Positions 46,939 through 56,368 of a stretch of DNA of 64,000 bases are shown in pieces (positions within the stretch are counted from its first letter, which is position 1; each line of letters begins with the position of its first letter). This DNA is from Saccharospirillum sp039982735 (lineage in GTDB: Bacteria; Pseudomonadota; Gammaproteobacteria; Pseudomonadales; Natronospirillaceae): NCBI RefSeq assembly GCF_039982735.1, contig NZ_JBDWXV010000015.1:147193-211192 (forward strand), read 5' to 3'. The position numbers were made by a program, and so were the translations under genes. The notes beneath the pieces are model-generated. The model was given only the letters and a program-made list of their open reading frames with translations. It ran no database searches and was not told the origin of the DNA.

Positions 46939-47913
46939 ATGACACACGCCATCCGCATTCACACCCCGGGCGAGCCCGATGCCCTGCAGTGGGATGAGAT
47001 TACCCTGCCTGAACCGGCCAGGGGCCAGGTCCAGCTGAAACAGACGGCCGTTGGCCTGAACTACATCGATGTTTACATGCGCACCGGCCTCTACCCTCAG
47101 CCCAACTATCCGGCGGTGCTGGGTATGGAAGCGGCAGGCGTTGTCGAGGCCGTTGGTGAGGGTGTAACAGACCTGGCCGTGGGCGACCGTGTTGCCTACC
47201 CAATGACCGTCGGTGCCTACGCCGAAGCACGACTGATCGACGCCGACAAGCTGATCAAACTGCCAGATTCCATTGAAGACACTACCGCTGCGGCCATGAT
47301 GCTCAAGGGCCTGACCGCCCATTACCTGCTGTTCCGCACCTACCCGGTTAAAGCCGGCGACACCATTCTGGTCTATGCAGCAGTGGGGGGCGTGGGCCTG
47401 ATTCTGACCCAGTGGGCCAAACACCTTGGCGCAACGGTCATCGGCTGTGTCGGCGGCGAAGCCAAAGCCAAGATGGCGCTCGATAACGGCTGCGACCATG
47501 TGATCGACTACAACAAGGAAGACATCGCCCAGCGTGTGCGTGACCTGACCAATGGCGAGGGTGTGGCGGTCGCCTATGATTCCATCGGCAAGGAAACCTT
47601 TATGGCCTCGCTGGATTCACTGCGTCCTTTTGGCGTGCTGGCCTCTTACGGCAATGCGACCGGCCCGGTTGACCCGTTCAGCCCCGGTATTCTGGCGCCC
47701 AAAGGCTCCCTATACGTAACCCGGCCAACGCTGGCAACGCATATCGCCACCCGGGAGTTGCTGGTCGAAGGCGCTGAACGCCTGCTGGATGTGGTCAGCA
47801 AAGGGATCGTTAAGATTCAAGTGAACCAGACCTATGCGCTGAAAGACACGGCCCAGGCACACCGCGACCTGGAGGCCCGAAAAACCACCGGTTCTACGGT
47901 GCTTCTTCCTTAA
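46939..47913 (+). CDS. qor: NADPH:quinone oxidoreductase (zeta-crystallin type)
   Basis: 324 residues. GLNYIDVYMRTGLYPQPNYPAVLGMEAAGVV and TILVYAAVGGVGLILTQWAKHLGATVIGCVG are hallmarks of QOR, a zinc-independent MDR enzyme that reduces quinones with NADPH. The start is supported by GGGAGACACCA. Together with the divergent DJ-1-family gene it suggests protection from electrophiles. Confidence 0.92.
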   Translation: MTHAIRIHTPGEPDALQWDEITLPEPARGQVQLKQTAVGLNYIDVYMRTGLYPQPNYPAVLGMEAAGVVEAVGEGVTDLAVGDRVAYPMTVGAYAEARLIDADKLIKLPDSIEDTTAAAMMLKGLTAHYLLFRTYPVKAGDTILVYAAVGGVGLILTQWAKHLGATVIGCVGGEAKAKMALDNGCDHVIDYNKEDIAQRVRDLTNGEGVAVAYDSIGKETFMASLDSLRPFGVLASYGNATGPVDPFSPGILAPKGSLYVTRPTLATHIATRELLVEGAERLLDVVSKGIVKIQVNQTYALKDTAQAHRDLEARKTTGSTVLLP

Positions 47914-47922
47914 TTTGGCCGA

Positions 47923-48246
47923 TTAATTCTCCGGATGCGCCGCGCGGTGCCGCGCATCCAGATAATCGGGCATTTTACCCTCATCTTCGTAGCAGGGTTC
48001 GCCGTCTTCGACGCGAATCACCCTGGAACCCGCCACATAGGGAATGCTGGATTCCGTTTCGGCCAGAGCTGAATGCAACAGATCGGCCATAATCGATTCC
48101 AATGGCTGGTCATACACTTCGGCCAGTGCCTGCAAACGCTCCAGGTCCTTTTTGGCAACAGAAACAGGGACGGTTACAAGATCCTGCTTTTGTTTACGCT
48201 GCTCTTCCCATTGATTGAGCATCTGACTGAAACGCCGGTTCGACAT
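47923..48246 (-). CDS. Conserved hypothetical protein
   Basis: 107 residues, cytoplasmic, no signal. The N-terminal part is polar and helical (FSQMLNQWEEQRKQKQDL), then VAKKDLERLQALAEVYDQPLESIMADLLHSALAE may be a ribbon-helix-helix-like or short helical domain. The C-terminus is acidic. Pseudomonads have similar proteins loosely named after pili; I would not transfer that name. It precedes hutH on the same strand. Confidence 0.65.
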   Translation of the reverse strand: MSNRRFSQMLNQWEEQRKQKQDLVTVPVSVAKKDLERLQALAEVYDQPLESIMADLLHSALAETESSIPYVAGSRVIRVEDGEPCYEDEGKMPDYLDARHRAAHPEN

Positions 48247-48344
48247 GATTACCTCCTGCGATTAACAACAAACGGCTCCATCAGTCTAGCAGGCCCACAG
48301 AAACCGGGGGCACATCAGGCCCCCGCTGTGCTGTTCATCTGCCA

Positions 48345-49868
48345 TTACAATCCGTCAAACACGGGTATCAGGCCGGCCAATGCCCGCTCCCGGATCAGCG
48401 CGGCGGCGTTTTGAATATCCGGTGCGAAGTAACGATCCTTATCGTAAAACGGAACCCTGCTGCGCAAGGCAGCCTTGGCTTGTTCCAGTGTGTCACTGGT
48501 GTGCCGCGGCGCCCGAAAGTCCAACCCCTGAGCTGACGCCAGCCATTCAATGGCCAGAATGCCTTCGACGTTCTCGTAAATATCCGCCAGGCGACGACCG
48601 GCAAAGGTCGCCATGGAAACATGGTCTTCCTGATTGGCCGAGGTGGGCAATGAATCGACCGAGGCCGGATGCGCCAGGGTCTTGTTTTCACTGGCCAGAG
48701 CGGCGGCGGTTACCTGAGCGATCATGAAACCCGAGTTTACACCGCCGTTGTCCACCAGAAACGGCGGTAAACCGCTCAGGCCCGAGTCGATCAGCAAGGC
48801 CATGCGCCGTTCCGACAAGGCACCGATTTCCGATAACACGATGGCCAACATGTCGGCCGTCATAGCCACCGGTTCGGCGTGGAAGTTACCGCCCGAGATG
48901 ATGTCGCCATCGTCGAACACCAGTGGGTTGTCGGAGACGCCGTTGGCTTCGGTCAGCAGTACCTGGGCAGCAAACTTCCATTGCTGCAGGCAGGCACCCA
49001 TTACCTGGGGCTGGCAGCGCAATGAATACGGGTCCTGCACTTTCTCGCAATCTGCGTGGCTGTGTTCGATGTCCGACTCACCCAGAATCTCGCGATAGTG
49101 ACGTGCCATTTCAATTTGTGGCGCATGGCCGCGGGCAAGATGAATGCGCTCATCGAATGGCTTGCGCGAGCCCATGGCTGCTTCCAGCGACATTGAGCCG
49201 ATCAGGGTGGCGGACGCCAGCGCGACTTCCGTGTTAAACAGCCCTTCCAGTGCGAAGGCGGTAGAAGCCTGGGTACCGTTTAGCAATGCCAGCCCCTCTT
49301 TCGGGGCCAGAGTGACCGGTGACAGGCCCAGTTCTTTCAGCAAGTCACCAGCGGCCCAGCGTTCGCCCTGCCAGAAGGCTTCGCCCTCGCCCAACAGAAC
49401 GGCACTCATGTGAGCCAGTGGCGCGAGATCACCAGAGGCACCGACGGAGCCCTTCTGCGGAATGGCCGGACAGACGCCGCGATTGACCAGTTCGATCAGG
49501 AACTCGACCACTTCCGGGCGAATACCGGAGTAACCTCGTGCCAGAGAATTAATTTTCAGCACCATCATCAAACGCACGGTGCGTTCGCTCATAAACTGGC
49601 CAATGCCCGCTGCATGGGACAACACGATGCTGTGTTGCAGGATTTCCAGTTCGGCCGGTTCAATGCGCGTGTTGGCCAGCAAGCCAAAGCCGGTGTTGAT
49701 GCCATAAACAGTGCGGCCTTCGGCCACCACGGCAGCGACCGTCGCGGCCGAGGCTTCCATACCGGCGTAGCAAGCCGGGTCCAGCTTGAGTGACACGGGG
49801 GTCTGGAAAACCAGGCGCAGGTCGTCCAGGTTCAGGGTTCCCGGGGTGAGGGTCAAGGTGTGGCTCAT
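48345..49868 (-). CDS. hutH: Histidine ammonia-lyase
   Basis: 507 residues. The MIO-forming Ala-Ser-Gly is in QKGSVGASGDLAPLAHMS. The start overlaps the hutU stop by four bases. It converts L-histidine to urocanate and ammonia, the first step of the Hut pathway. Last gene of the leftward hutI-hutU-hutH group. Confidence 0.96.
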   Translation of the reverse strand: MSHTLTLTPGTLNLDDLRLVFQTPVSLKLDPACYAGMEASAATVAAVVAEGRTVYGINTGFGLLANTRIEPAELEILQHSIVLSHAAGIGQFMSERTVRLMMVLKINSLARGYSGIRPEVVEFLIELVNRGVCPAIPQKGSVGASGDLAPLAHMSAVLLGEGEAFWQGERWAAGDLLKELGLSPVTLAPKEGLALLNGTQASTAFALEGLFNTEVALASATLIGSMSLEAAMGSRKPFDERIHLARGHAPQIEMARHYREILGESDIEHSHADCEKVQDPYSLRCQPQVMGACLQQWKFAAQVLLTEANGVSDNPLVFDDGDIISGGNFHAEPVAMTADMLAIVLSEIGALSERRMALLIDSGLSGLPPFLVDNGGVNSGFMIAQVTAAALASENKTLAHPASVDSLPTSANQEDHVSMATFAGRRLADIYENVEGILAIEWLASAQGLDFRAPRHTSDTLEQAKAALRSRVPFYDKDRYFAPDIQNAAALIRERALAGLIPVFDGL

Positions 49869-51553
49869 GAGCGGGGCTCCTCGGGCAGCATGGGCAGATC
49901 CAGGTGATTTTCCCGGGCACAGTGTATCGCACTGTCGTATCCGGCATCGGCGTGGCGCATCACGCCGGTTGCCGGATCATTGTGCAGGACCCGACCGACG
50001 CGTTTGGCGGCAGCATCAGTACCGTCGCAGACGATGACAACGCCGGAATGCTGGCTGTACCCCATTCCAACGCCGCCGCCATGATGCAAGCTGACCCAGG
50101 TTGCGCCGCCTGCCGTGTTCAGCAAGGCGTTCAGCAACGGCCAGTCCGATACGGCATCGGAACCATCCTGCATGGCTTCGGTTTCGCGGTTGGGTGAGGC
50201 GACGGAGCCGGAGTCGAGATGGTCCCGCCCGATCACCACGGGGGCTTTCAATTCGCCGTTTTTGACCATTTCATTGAAGGCAAGGCCAAGGCGGGCGCGG
50301 TCTTTCACACCCACCCAGCAAATGCGGGCCGGCAGCCCCTGAAAACTGATGCGTTCGCGTGCCATATCGAGCCAGTTGTGCAGGTGTTTGTGGTCCGGCA
50401 GCAGTTCTTTGACCTTGGCGTCGGTTTTGTAGATGTCTTCGGGGTCGCCACTCAAGGCAACCCAGCGGAAGGGGCCGATGCCTTCGCAGAACAGCGGGCG
50501 AATGTAGGCCGGTACGAAGCCCGGGAAGTCGAAGGCGTTGTCGACGCCCATGTCCTGGGCCATCTGACGGATGTTGTTGCCGTAATCGAAAGTGGGTATG
50601 CCCTGGGCTTTGAACGCCAGCATGGCACGAACGTGTTCGGCCATCGATTGTTTGGCGGCCTGCACCACCGCTTCCGGTTCGCTTTCAGCTTTGGCCTGAT
50701 ATTCCTCCCAGGTCCAGCCTTGGGGCAGGTAGCCGTGCAACGGGTCGTGGGCGCTGGTCTGGTCGGTGACCATATCGGGGCGTATGCCGCGTTTGACCAT
50801 TTCGGGGAGGATGTCGGCCGCATTGGCACACAGACCAATGGAAACGGCTTTGCCTTCACCGGTGTAGCGGTCAATCCGCGCGAGGGCATCATCCAGGTCG
50901 GTAGCCTGTTCATCCAGATAGCGGGTACGCAGCCGGAAGTCGATGCGACTTTGCTGGCATTCGATGTTCAGGGAGCAGGCACCGGCCATGCTGGCGGCCA
51001 ATGGCTGGGCGCCACCCATGCCGCCTAGACCGGCGGTCAATATCCAGCGGCCTTTGAGCTCGCCGTTGTAATGCTGGCGGCCGGCTTCAACGAAGGTTTC
51101 ATAAGTGCCCTGCACGATGCCCTGGGAGCCGATGTAGATCCAGGAGCCGGCCGTCATTTGGCCATACATCATCAGGCCTTTTTTATCGAGCTCGTTAAAG
51201 TGTTCCCAGTTGGCCCAGTGCGGTACCAGATTGGAGTTGGCGATTAACACGCGCGGCGCGTCAGCGTGGGTTTTGAACACACCGACCGGCTTGCCACTCT
51301 GTACCAGCAGGGTTTCGTCGTCTTCCAGACGTTGCAGTGTCTCGACGATTTTGTCGTAGCAGGCCCAGTTGCGGGCGGCACGACCAATCCCACCGTACAC
51401 CACCAGAGATTCAGGGTTTTCCGCGACGTCCGGGTCGAGGTTGTTCATCAACATGCGCAACGGCGCTTCGGTGAGCCAGCTCTTGGCGGTCAGTTCAGTG
51501 CCGGTAGCAGCGCGAATAACCCGGCTGGCGTCAGTTCTATTCTGGTCGGTCAT
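49865..51553 (-). CDS. hutU: Urocanate hydratase
   Basis: 562 residues, normal length. Conserved ATGTELTAKSWLTEAPLRMLMNNLDPDVAENP, QSGKPVGVFKTH, GAGLGGMGGAQP-like TAGLGGMGGAQPLA and the catalytic Cys in PARICWVG. It uses tightly bound NAD to hydrate urocanate to imidazolonepropionate. Overlaps hutH by four bases. Confidence 0.96.
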   Translation of the reverse strand: MTDQNRTDASRVIRAATGTELTAKSWLTEAPLRMLMNNLDPDVAENPESLVVYGGIGRAARNWACYDKIVETLQRLEDDETLLVQSGKPVGVFKTHADAPRVLIANSNLVPHWANWEHFNELDKKGLMMYGQMTAGSWIYIGSQGIVQGTYETFVEAGRQHYNGELKGRWILTAGLGGMGGAQPLAASMAGACSLNIECQQSRIDFRLRTRYLDEQATDLDDALARIDRYTGEGKAVSIGLCANAADILPEMVKRGIRPDMVTDQTSAHDPLHGYLPQGWTWEEYQAKAESEPEAVVQAAKQSMAEHVRAMLAFKAQGIPTFDYGNNIRQMAQDMGVDNAFDFPGFVPAYIRPLFCEGIGPFRWVALSGDPEDIYKTDAKVKELLPDHKHLHNWLDMARERISFQGLPARICWVGVKDRARLGLAFNEMVKNGELKAPVVIGRDHLDSGSVASPNRETEAMQDGSDAVSDWPLLNALLNTAGGATWVSLHHGGGVGMGYSQHSGVVIVCDGTDAAAKRVGRVLHNDPATGVMRHADAGYDSAIHCARENHLDLPMLPEEPRS

Positions 51554-51597
51554 GTGAGTGGTCCTCTGTGGTTTCTGTTTGTTTTGTGGGGGAGCCC

Positions 51598-51710
51598 GTG
51601 CCGAAAGGCGGGTCTACCCTTGGAGGTCGCTGCAAGTACGTCCCTGTAAGCTCGGCTGTCAACATCCGTGTGGACAGACGTCCTCCAAGGCCAGACCCGC
51701 CTCCCGGCAC
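51598..51710. repeat. Long palindromic intergenic element, copy C
   Basis: Arms 51598-51626 and 51682-51710 match in inverted orientation at 25 of 29 positions. The 55-base core is related to copies A and B in layout (GTCG, then AAGTACGTCC, then an inner hairpin CTGTC/GACAG around AACATCCGTGTG) but diverged. It lies between hutI and hutU inside the leftward hut operon. Confidence 0.85.
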
Positions 51711-51738
51711 TCAGCCAGGTGCAAACTCCGAAACTTTT

Positions 51739-52965
51739 TCATAACGGTGTTAATTCACCCTTGAACACACGACTTAAAAGACGATTCGGCTGAACGCTAT
51801 AAGCCAGTTCAGCCGGATGGTCCGCCTGCCAATGGCAGAAGGTGGCAGCGTGCCCCTCGGCTAGGAGGCCGTGTGTGTCACCCAATCCCAGTGCCCGGGC
51901 TGCGTTTTGGGTGACACCTTGCAGGGCTTCGGTGGGCGTTAGTCGGAACAGGGTGCAGGCCATATTGAGCATCAGAGTGAGCTGAAAAATGGGCGACGAA
52001 CCCGGGTTGGCATCGGTCGCTACGGCCATGGGAACACCGGCCTGTCGCAGTTTTTCTACCGGTGGCAGGGTGGTGTCGCGCAAGGTGTAAAACGCACCGG
52101 GTAGCAGAGTGGCAACAGTGCCTGAGCGTTGGATGGCCGCGATACCAGCTTCATCGAGCCATTCAATATGATCGACCGATAACGCCTGGTATTGGGCGCA
52201 CAGTTCGCTGCCATGCTGGTTCGACAGTTGTTCGACGTGGCCTTTTACTGGCAATCCATGTTGCTTCGAAGCGGTGAAGACGCGCTCGCACTGATCAATA
52301 CTGAAGGCGATGTTTTCACAGAAGACGTCCACGGCATCGACCAGCTGTTCAGCGGCCAACGCCGGTAGCATGTGCTCACAAACGTCGGTGATGTAGTCGT
52401 CTGCCCTGCCCTTGTATTCAGGAGGCAAGGCGTGAGCACCGAGGAAGGTGGTCATCACATCGACGGGTAATTCCCGCCCCAGCCTGCGGGCAACCCGCAA
52501 CATTTTACGTTCATGTTCCAGGCTGAGGCCGTAGCCGGATTTGATTTCGATGGTGGTGACGCCGTCTGCTATCAGGGCTTCCAACCGGGGTTTTGCGCTG
52601 GCGAACAGGTCGTCTTCACTGGCGCTGCGGGTGGCGTTCACGGTGCTGAGAATGCCGCCGCCCTGTGCAGCGATCTCGGCGTAGCTGACGCCTTCGAGCC
52701 GTTGTTCAAATTCACCGGCGCGGTTGCCACCAAACACCAGGTGGGTGTGGCAGTCGATGAGCCCGGGGGTCACGACCCCGCCTCGCCCGGCGACGGGCCA
52801 GTCGCTTTCCCACTGGGCTGGTTGTTTACTGCTGGGCAGCATCTGTTTTATTCGCCCGTCAGCGACGACCAGTGTCATCGGCTCATCGTGCGTGCGTGTG
52901 CCGTCAAACAGCCTGACGCCAACCCAGAGCTGAGTTTGGTGCGGTGTGGTTGATGTTCCGGTCAT
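51739..52965 (-). CDS. hutI: Imidazolonepropionase
   Basis: 408 residues. The amidohydrolase metal site is TPGLIDCHTHLVFGGNRAGEFEQRLEG; EIKSGYGL, LGAHALPPEY and ATDANPGSSP are HutI-specific blocks. It hydrolyses imidazolonepropionate to N-formimino-glutamate. It is the first gene of the leftward operon, with a HutC-type operator about 27 bases upstream of its start. Confidence 0.95.
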   Translation of the reverse strand: MTGTSTTPHQTQLWVGVRLFDGTRTHDEPMTLVVADGRIKQMLPSSKQPAQWESDWPVAGRGGVVTPGLIDCHTHLVFGGNRAGEFEQRLEGVSYAEIAAQGGGILSTVNATRSASEDDLFASAKPRLEALIADGVTTIEIKSGYGLSLEHERKMLRVARRLGRELPVDVMTTFLGAHALPPEYKGRADDYITDVCEHMLPALAAEQLVDAVDVFCENIAFSIDQCERVFTASKQHGLPVKGHVEQLSNQHGSELCAQYQALSVDHIEWLDEAGIAAIQRSGTVATLLPGAFYTLRDTTLPPVEKLRQAGVPMAVATDANPGSSPIFQLTLMLNMACTLFRLTPTEALQGVTQNAARALGLGDTHGLLAEGHAATFCHWQADHPAELAYSVQPNRLLSRVFKGELTPL

Positions 52966-52991
52966 GGGGTTAGGCCCCTTGTTTTTAGATT

Positions 52992-53001
52992 TGTATATAC
53001 A
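52992..53001. promoter_or_regulatory. HutC-type operator upstream of hutI
   Basis: TGTATATACA is a perfect palindrome matching the core of HutC sites known in Pseudomonas (TTGTATATACAA-like). It lies close to the hutI start codon and is repeated at 53129-53138. Confidence 0.8.
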
Positions 53002-53108
53002 TTTGCTTGACTCGACCTGAAAGTCAACCGGTGAAATGTAAAAAACCGTAGTGGCGGATAGAACGACCTTTAGTACGAAAGGTTACACAATAAGGGGTGA
53101 ACTAGGGA

Positions 53109-53138
53109 TTGACAGCGTCGCTTACAATTGTATATACA
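53109..53138 (+). promoter_or_regulatory. Promoter overlapped by a HutC-type operator, for the YjiH gene
   Basis: TTGACA at 53109-53114 and TATATA at 53131-53136, spaced by 16 bases, form a sigma70-like promoter. A second TGTATATACA palindrome at 53129-53138 covers the -10 element, as expected for repression by HutC. The transporter start is about 57 bases downstream. Confidence 0.7.
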
Positions 53139-53194
53139 TTAAAAAGGCTAGCGACCAACAACTCAGACAATAATCACAAGATGCGAGGTTTCCC

Positions 53195-54514
53195 ATGACA
53201 CAGTCCACCCTTAGCCAGGAGCGCGCTTCCTGGGCACTGGCCCTAAAGCTCATCGTGCCCAGCGTGCTCGGGCTTTTTATCTTTTTTACCCCCATTACGC
53301 TCGGTGGTACCCGCACCATTCCGCTTGATCACATCGTCAACGCTTTGCGCTCTCCGCTCGGTTCCGGAGCCGCCTGGTATGCCTTGCTGATGATTATTGC
53401 CGGCGCGGTTTATCCGCTGGTAACTGGCCAATGGCGCCGCAATAAAACGGAAAGCGTGTTCACCGTGCTGAAAATTCTGGGCGTCGCGGCGGCTTTGATG
53501 GCCGTCACGGGCTGGGGGCCGGCGCTGTTGCACGAACCGGATATGTTGCCGTTTCTGTTCAACAAACTGGTGATTTCCGTAGGCCTGATTGTGCCGGTAG
53601 GTGCGGTGTTCTTGTCGTTGCTGATTGGCTATGGCCTGATGCAACTGGTCGGCGTGCTGTTCCAACCGCTGATGCGCCCTTTGTGGAAAACCCCGGGCCG
53701 TTCGGCGATTGATGCGGTGGCGTCGTTTGTGGGCAGCTATTCCATCGGCCTGCTGATCACCAACCGGGTGTATACCGCCGGCCAGTACTCGGCCAAGGAA
53801 GCGGCGATCATCGCGACCGGGTTTTCGACGGTATCAGCCACTTTCATGATCATTGTCGCCCGCACGCTGGATCTGATGAGCCTGTGGAATCTGTATTTCT
53901 GGCTGAGCCTGCTGATCACCTTCGCCGTTACCGCTATTACCGTGCGCCTGCCACCGCTGCGGACCATGGATAACCGCAGTGATTATCCGGAACCCGAGGT
54001 GGCAAACGGCAAGCGGCTGAGCACTGCCTGGCAAGCCGGCCTGGCCGGTGCCAGTGACGCGCCACCGGTTTGGAAAGGTGTGGCGACCAATGTTCGTGAA
54101 GGCCTGGTGATGGCGATCAGTATTCTGCCTTCGATCATGTCGGTTGGTTTGATCGGTTTGCTGCTAGCCAACCACACGCCGCTGTTCGACTGGATCGGTT
54201 TGTTGTTTTACCCCTTTGCCGCGATCTGGGGCTTGCCCGAAGCCATGGAACTGTCCCGAGCTGCCGCGGCAGGATTGGCCGAAATGTTTCTGCCGGCGCT
54301 GTTGATGGTCGACGCCGCCCTGCCCGCACGGTTTGCCGCCGGTGTTGTGTCGGTTTCTGCCGTCTTGTTCTTCTCGGCGTCCATTCCGTGCATTCTGTCC
54401 ACTCGTATTCCGTTGACCGTGGGTCGCATTGTCGTGGTCTGGTTTATTCGAGTGGCGCTGAGCCTATTGCTGGCCGTACCGGCGGGCTATCTGGCGGCGT
54501 GGTTAGTTGGCTAA
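53195..54514 (+). CDS. YjiH-family membrane protein in the hut cluster
   Basis: 439 residues, about 10-11 hydrophobic helices. FFTPITLGGTRTIPLDHIVNAL, GRSAIDAVASFVGSYSIGLLITNRVY and LVMAISILPSIMSVGLIGLLLAN are typical of YjiH/nucleoside-recognition (Gate-domain) proteins. It carries GAGG before the ATG. With its own HutC-type operator and no HutT or ABC transporter in the cluster, it is a candidate importer of histidine, urocanate or a related compound. That function is inferred. Confidence 0.83.
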   Translation: MTQSTLSQERASWALALKLIVPSVLGLFIFFTPITLGGTRTIPLDHIVNALRSPLGSGAAWYALLMIIAGAVYPLVTGQWRRNKTESVFTVLKILGVAAALMAVTGWGPALLHEPDMLPFLFNKLVISVGLIVPVGAVFLSLLIGYGLMQLVGVLFQPLMRPLWKTPGRSAIDAVASFVGSYSIGLLITNRVYTAGQYSAKEAAIIATGFSTVSATFMIIVARTLDLMSLWNLYFWLSLLITFAVTAITVRLPPLRTMDNRSDYPEPEVANGKRLSTAWQAGLAGASDAPPVWKGVATNVREGLVMAISILPSIMSVGLIGLLLANHTPLFDWIGLLFYPFAAIWGLPEAMELSRAAAAGLAEMFLPALLMVDAALPARFAAGVVSVSAVLFFSASIPCILSTRIPLTVGRIVVVWFIRVALSLLLAVPAGYLAAWLVG

Positions 54515-54525
54515 CACCTGGCTTG

Positions 54526-55242
54526 CTAACCGGGTGACCGCTTCAACGCGCTGCGCAACTTGTAGCGGTCGCCCGGGAAGATCAGCCGGGCATAGCTGAT
54601 CAGATGTTCGCCGGACCAGGTGCGCCGGGTCATGCACAGGCAGGGTTGTTGAGTGTTGGTTTCCAGCCAGTCGGCTGTTTGTGCATCCGGAAGCATGGCC
54701 TCCACAACATGCTCAAGATCCGTGATTGGACACCGTGCAACGAGGATTTCGTTGGGGGTATGCTGAGTGAAGTCGGTTTCGAGGTAATCTGGCACCCAGC
54801 GCGGGTTGACGAAGCGGTCTTCAACCTGAATGGGGCGGCCGTTGTCGAGGTGAACCAGCACGCTGTGAAACACCTCGGCTCCCATGCGCACGCCCAGCTT
54901 GAGGGCGGTTTCATCATCGGCGGCGATGGCTTCGCAGCGCACCACCCGGTTGCTGTAGTCGTGGCCGCGCTGGCGCACTTCGTCGGCAATGTTGTTCACG
55001 TCGTTCAGTGGCGATTCGGCTTTCTGGTCGGTGACAAAGGTACCGAGGCCCGCCTGACGCACCAGGTAGCCTTCCTGAACCAGATCGCGAATCGCTTTGT
55101 TGGCGGTCATGCGGCTGACACCGAAACTGTGAGCGAGCTTTTCTTCAGGAGGGATCTGATGATCCGGTGCAAATTCTCCGCTTCGAATCCGGGTCATCAG
55201 ATACTCTTTGATTTGTAGATAGCGGGGTTGGCGTGAACTCAC
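54526..55242 (-). CDS. hutC: Histidine utilisation repressor
   Basis: 238 residues. A GntR winged helix (PRYLQIKEYLMTRIRSGEFAPDHQIPPEEKLAHSFGVSRMTANKAIRDL) and a UTRA effector domain (GMGAEVFHSVLVHLDNGRPIQVEDRFVNP-like sequence) as in HutC, whose ligand is urocanate. GTG start. It should repress hutI-U-H and the YjiH gene through the TGTATATACA sites. Convergent with the YjiH gene and divergent from hutG. Confidence 0.93.
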   Translation of the reverse strand: MSSRQPRYLQIKEYLMTRIRSGEFAPDHQIPPEEKLAHSFGVSRMTANKAIRDLVQEGYLVRQAGLGTFVTDQKAESPLNDVNNIADEVRQRGHDYSNRVVRCEAIAADDETALKLGVRMGAEVFHSVLVHLDNGRPIQVEDRFVNPRWVPDYLETDFTQHTPNEILVARCPITDLEHVVEAMLPDAQTADWLETNTQQPCLCMTRRTWSGEHLISYARLIFPGDRYKLRSALKRSPG

Positions 55243-55396
55243 AGTCAGCTTCTCGGATGGTCAGATCCAGCGACCGGGTGTCGCTGAGAGTCATCGCATG
55301 GTGAAACAGCGCCTCAGACAGGTCAAGTAAGAACCGATTTTGATACAGTGAGGGTGTCGGCTTGTACGTCACCCGGTTAACGTTCTGGAGAGCCTT

Positions 55397-56368
55397 ATGT
55401 GGCAACCTTTTGATCAATCACAATGGCAAGGCCGTACCGACCCCGATGCCGGCACGCGCAGCCAGCGCTGGCACCAGCGTATTACTCAACCGGTTCACGA
55501 TGTCCCGGGGAGTTGCCTGGTTGGTTTTGCCAGTGACCGGGGCGTGTTACTGAACAAAGGTCGTACCGGGGCAGCCGAAGGCCCCCCTGTATTGCGAGCG
55601 GCACTGGCTAACCTGACGGCACATTTCGACCGGCCTTTGTACGATGATGGCACTGTACAGTGTGCCGGCGATGATTTACCCGCCAGCCAGGCAGCTTTTG
55701 GCGATCGGGTTGCCGCGCGCCTTGAAGAAGGACACTTTGTGATCGGCCTGGGCGGTGGCCATGAAATTGGCTACGCAAGCTACTCGGGCATACGCCAGTG
55801 GCTCGACCGTCACGACCCGAATGCCCGGCTTGGCATTCTGAATTTCGATGCCCATTTCGACCTGCGCCAACCGGCGCCGGATGCCACGTCAGGCACCCCA
55901 TTCTACCAAATTGCACAAGACGCCAAGCAACGTAACCAGCCTTTCCACTACGCGTGCATTGGCATCAGCGAGGCGGCCAATACGCCACTGCTTTTTGACA
56001 CCGCCAATGAGCTGGGCGTTCGCTACCTGCGCGATGTGGATTGCATCGATTTACACGCCACGCCCTTCATTCGGCGGTTTATCGGGGAGCTAGACTACCT
56101 GTATGTGACGGTCTGTCTGGATGTATTTCCGGCGGCCACGGCACCCGGTGTTAGCGCACCAGCCGCCATTGGCATACCACCCGCCTTTCTGCTGCATTGC
56201 CTCACCGAAGTGCAGCGCTGTTGCCAGTATGCGCATTGCCAGTGGCTGATGGGCGATATAGCCGAACTAAACCCGAGCTACGATCAGGACAACCGGACCG
56301 CCAAACTCGCCGCCAGGCTGGTGTGGGAAATGGATGCCTTGCAATCGCCCGGGCGGGTTCCGGTTTAG
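55397..56368 (+). CDS. hutG: Formimidoylglutamase
   Basis: 323 residues, arginase superfamily. The metal site is visible in GGGHEIGYASYSG, NFDAHFDLRQ and VCLDVFPAATAPGVSAPA. It converts N-formimino-glutamate to glutamate and formamide. No hutF is seen, so the four-step route is used. GGAGAGCCTT precedes the ATG. The stop overlaps the stop of the convergent esterase gene by four bases. Confidence 0.93.
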   Translation: MWQPFDQSQWQGRTDPDAGTRSQRWHQRITQPVHDVPGSCLVGFASDRGVLLNKGRTGAAEGPPVLRAALANLTAHFDRPLYDDGTVQCAGDDLPASQAAFGDRVAARLEEGHFVIGLGGGHEIGYASYSGIRQWLDRHDPNARLGILNFDAHFDLRQPAPDATSGTPFYQIAQDAKQRNQPFHYACIGISEAANTPLLFDTANELGVRYLRDVDCIDLHATPFIRRFIGELDYLYVTVCLDVFPAATAPGVSAPAAIGIPPAFLLHCLTEVQRCCQYAHCQWLMGDIAELNPSYDQDNRTAKLAARLVWEMDALQSPGRVPV

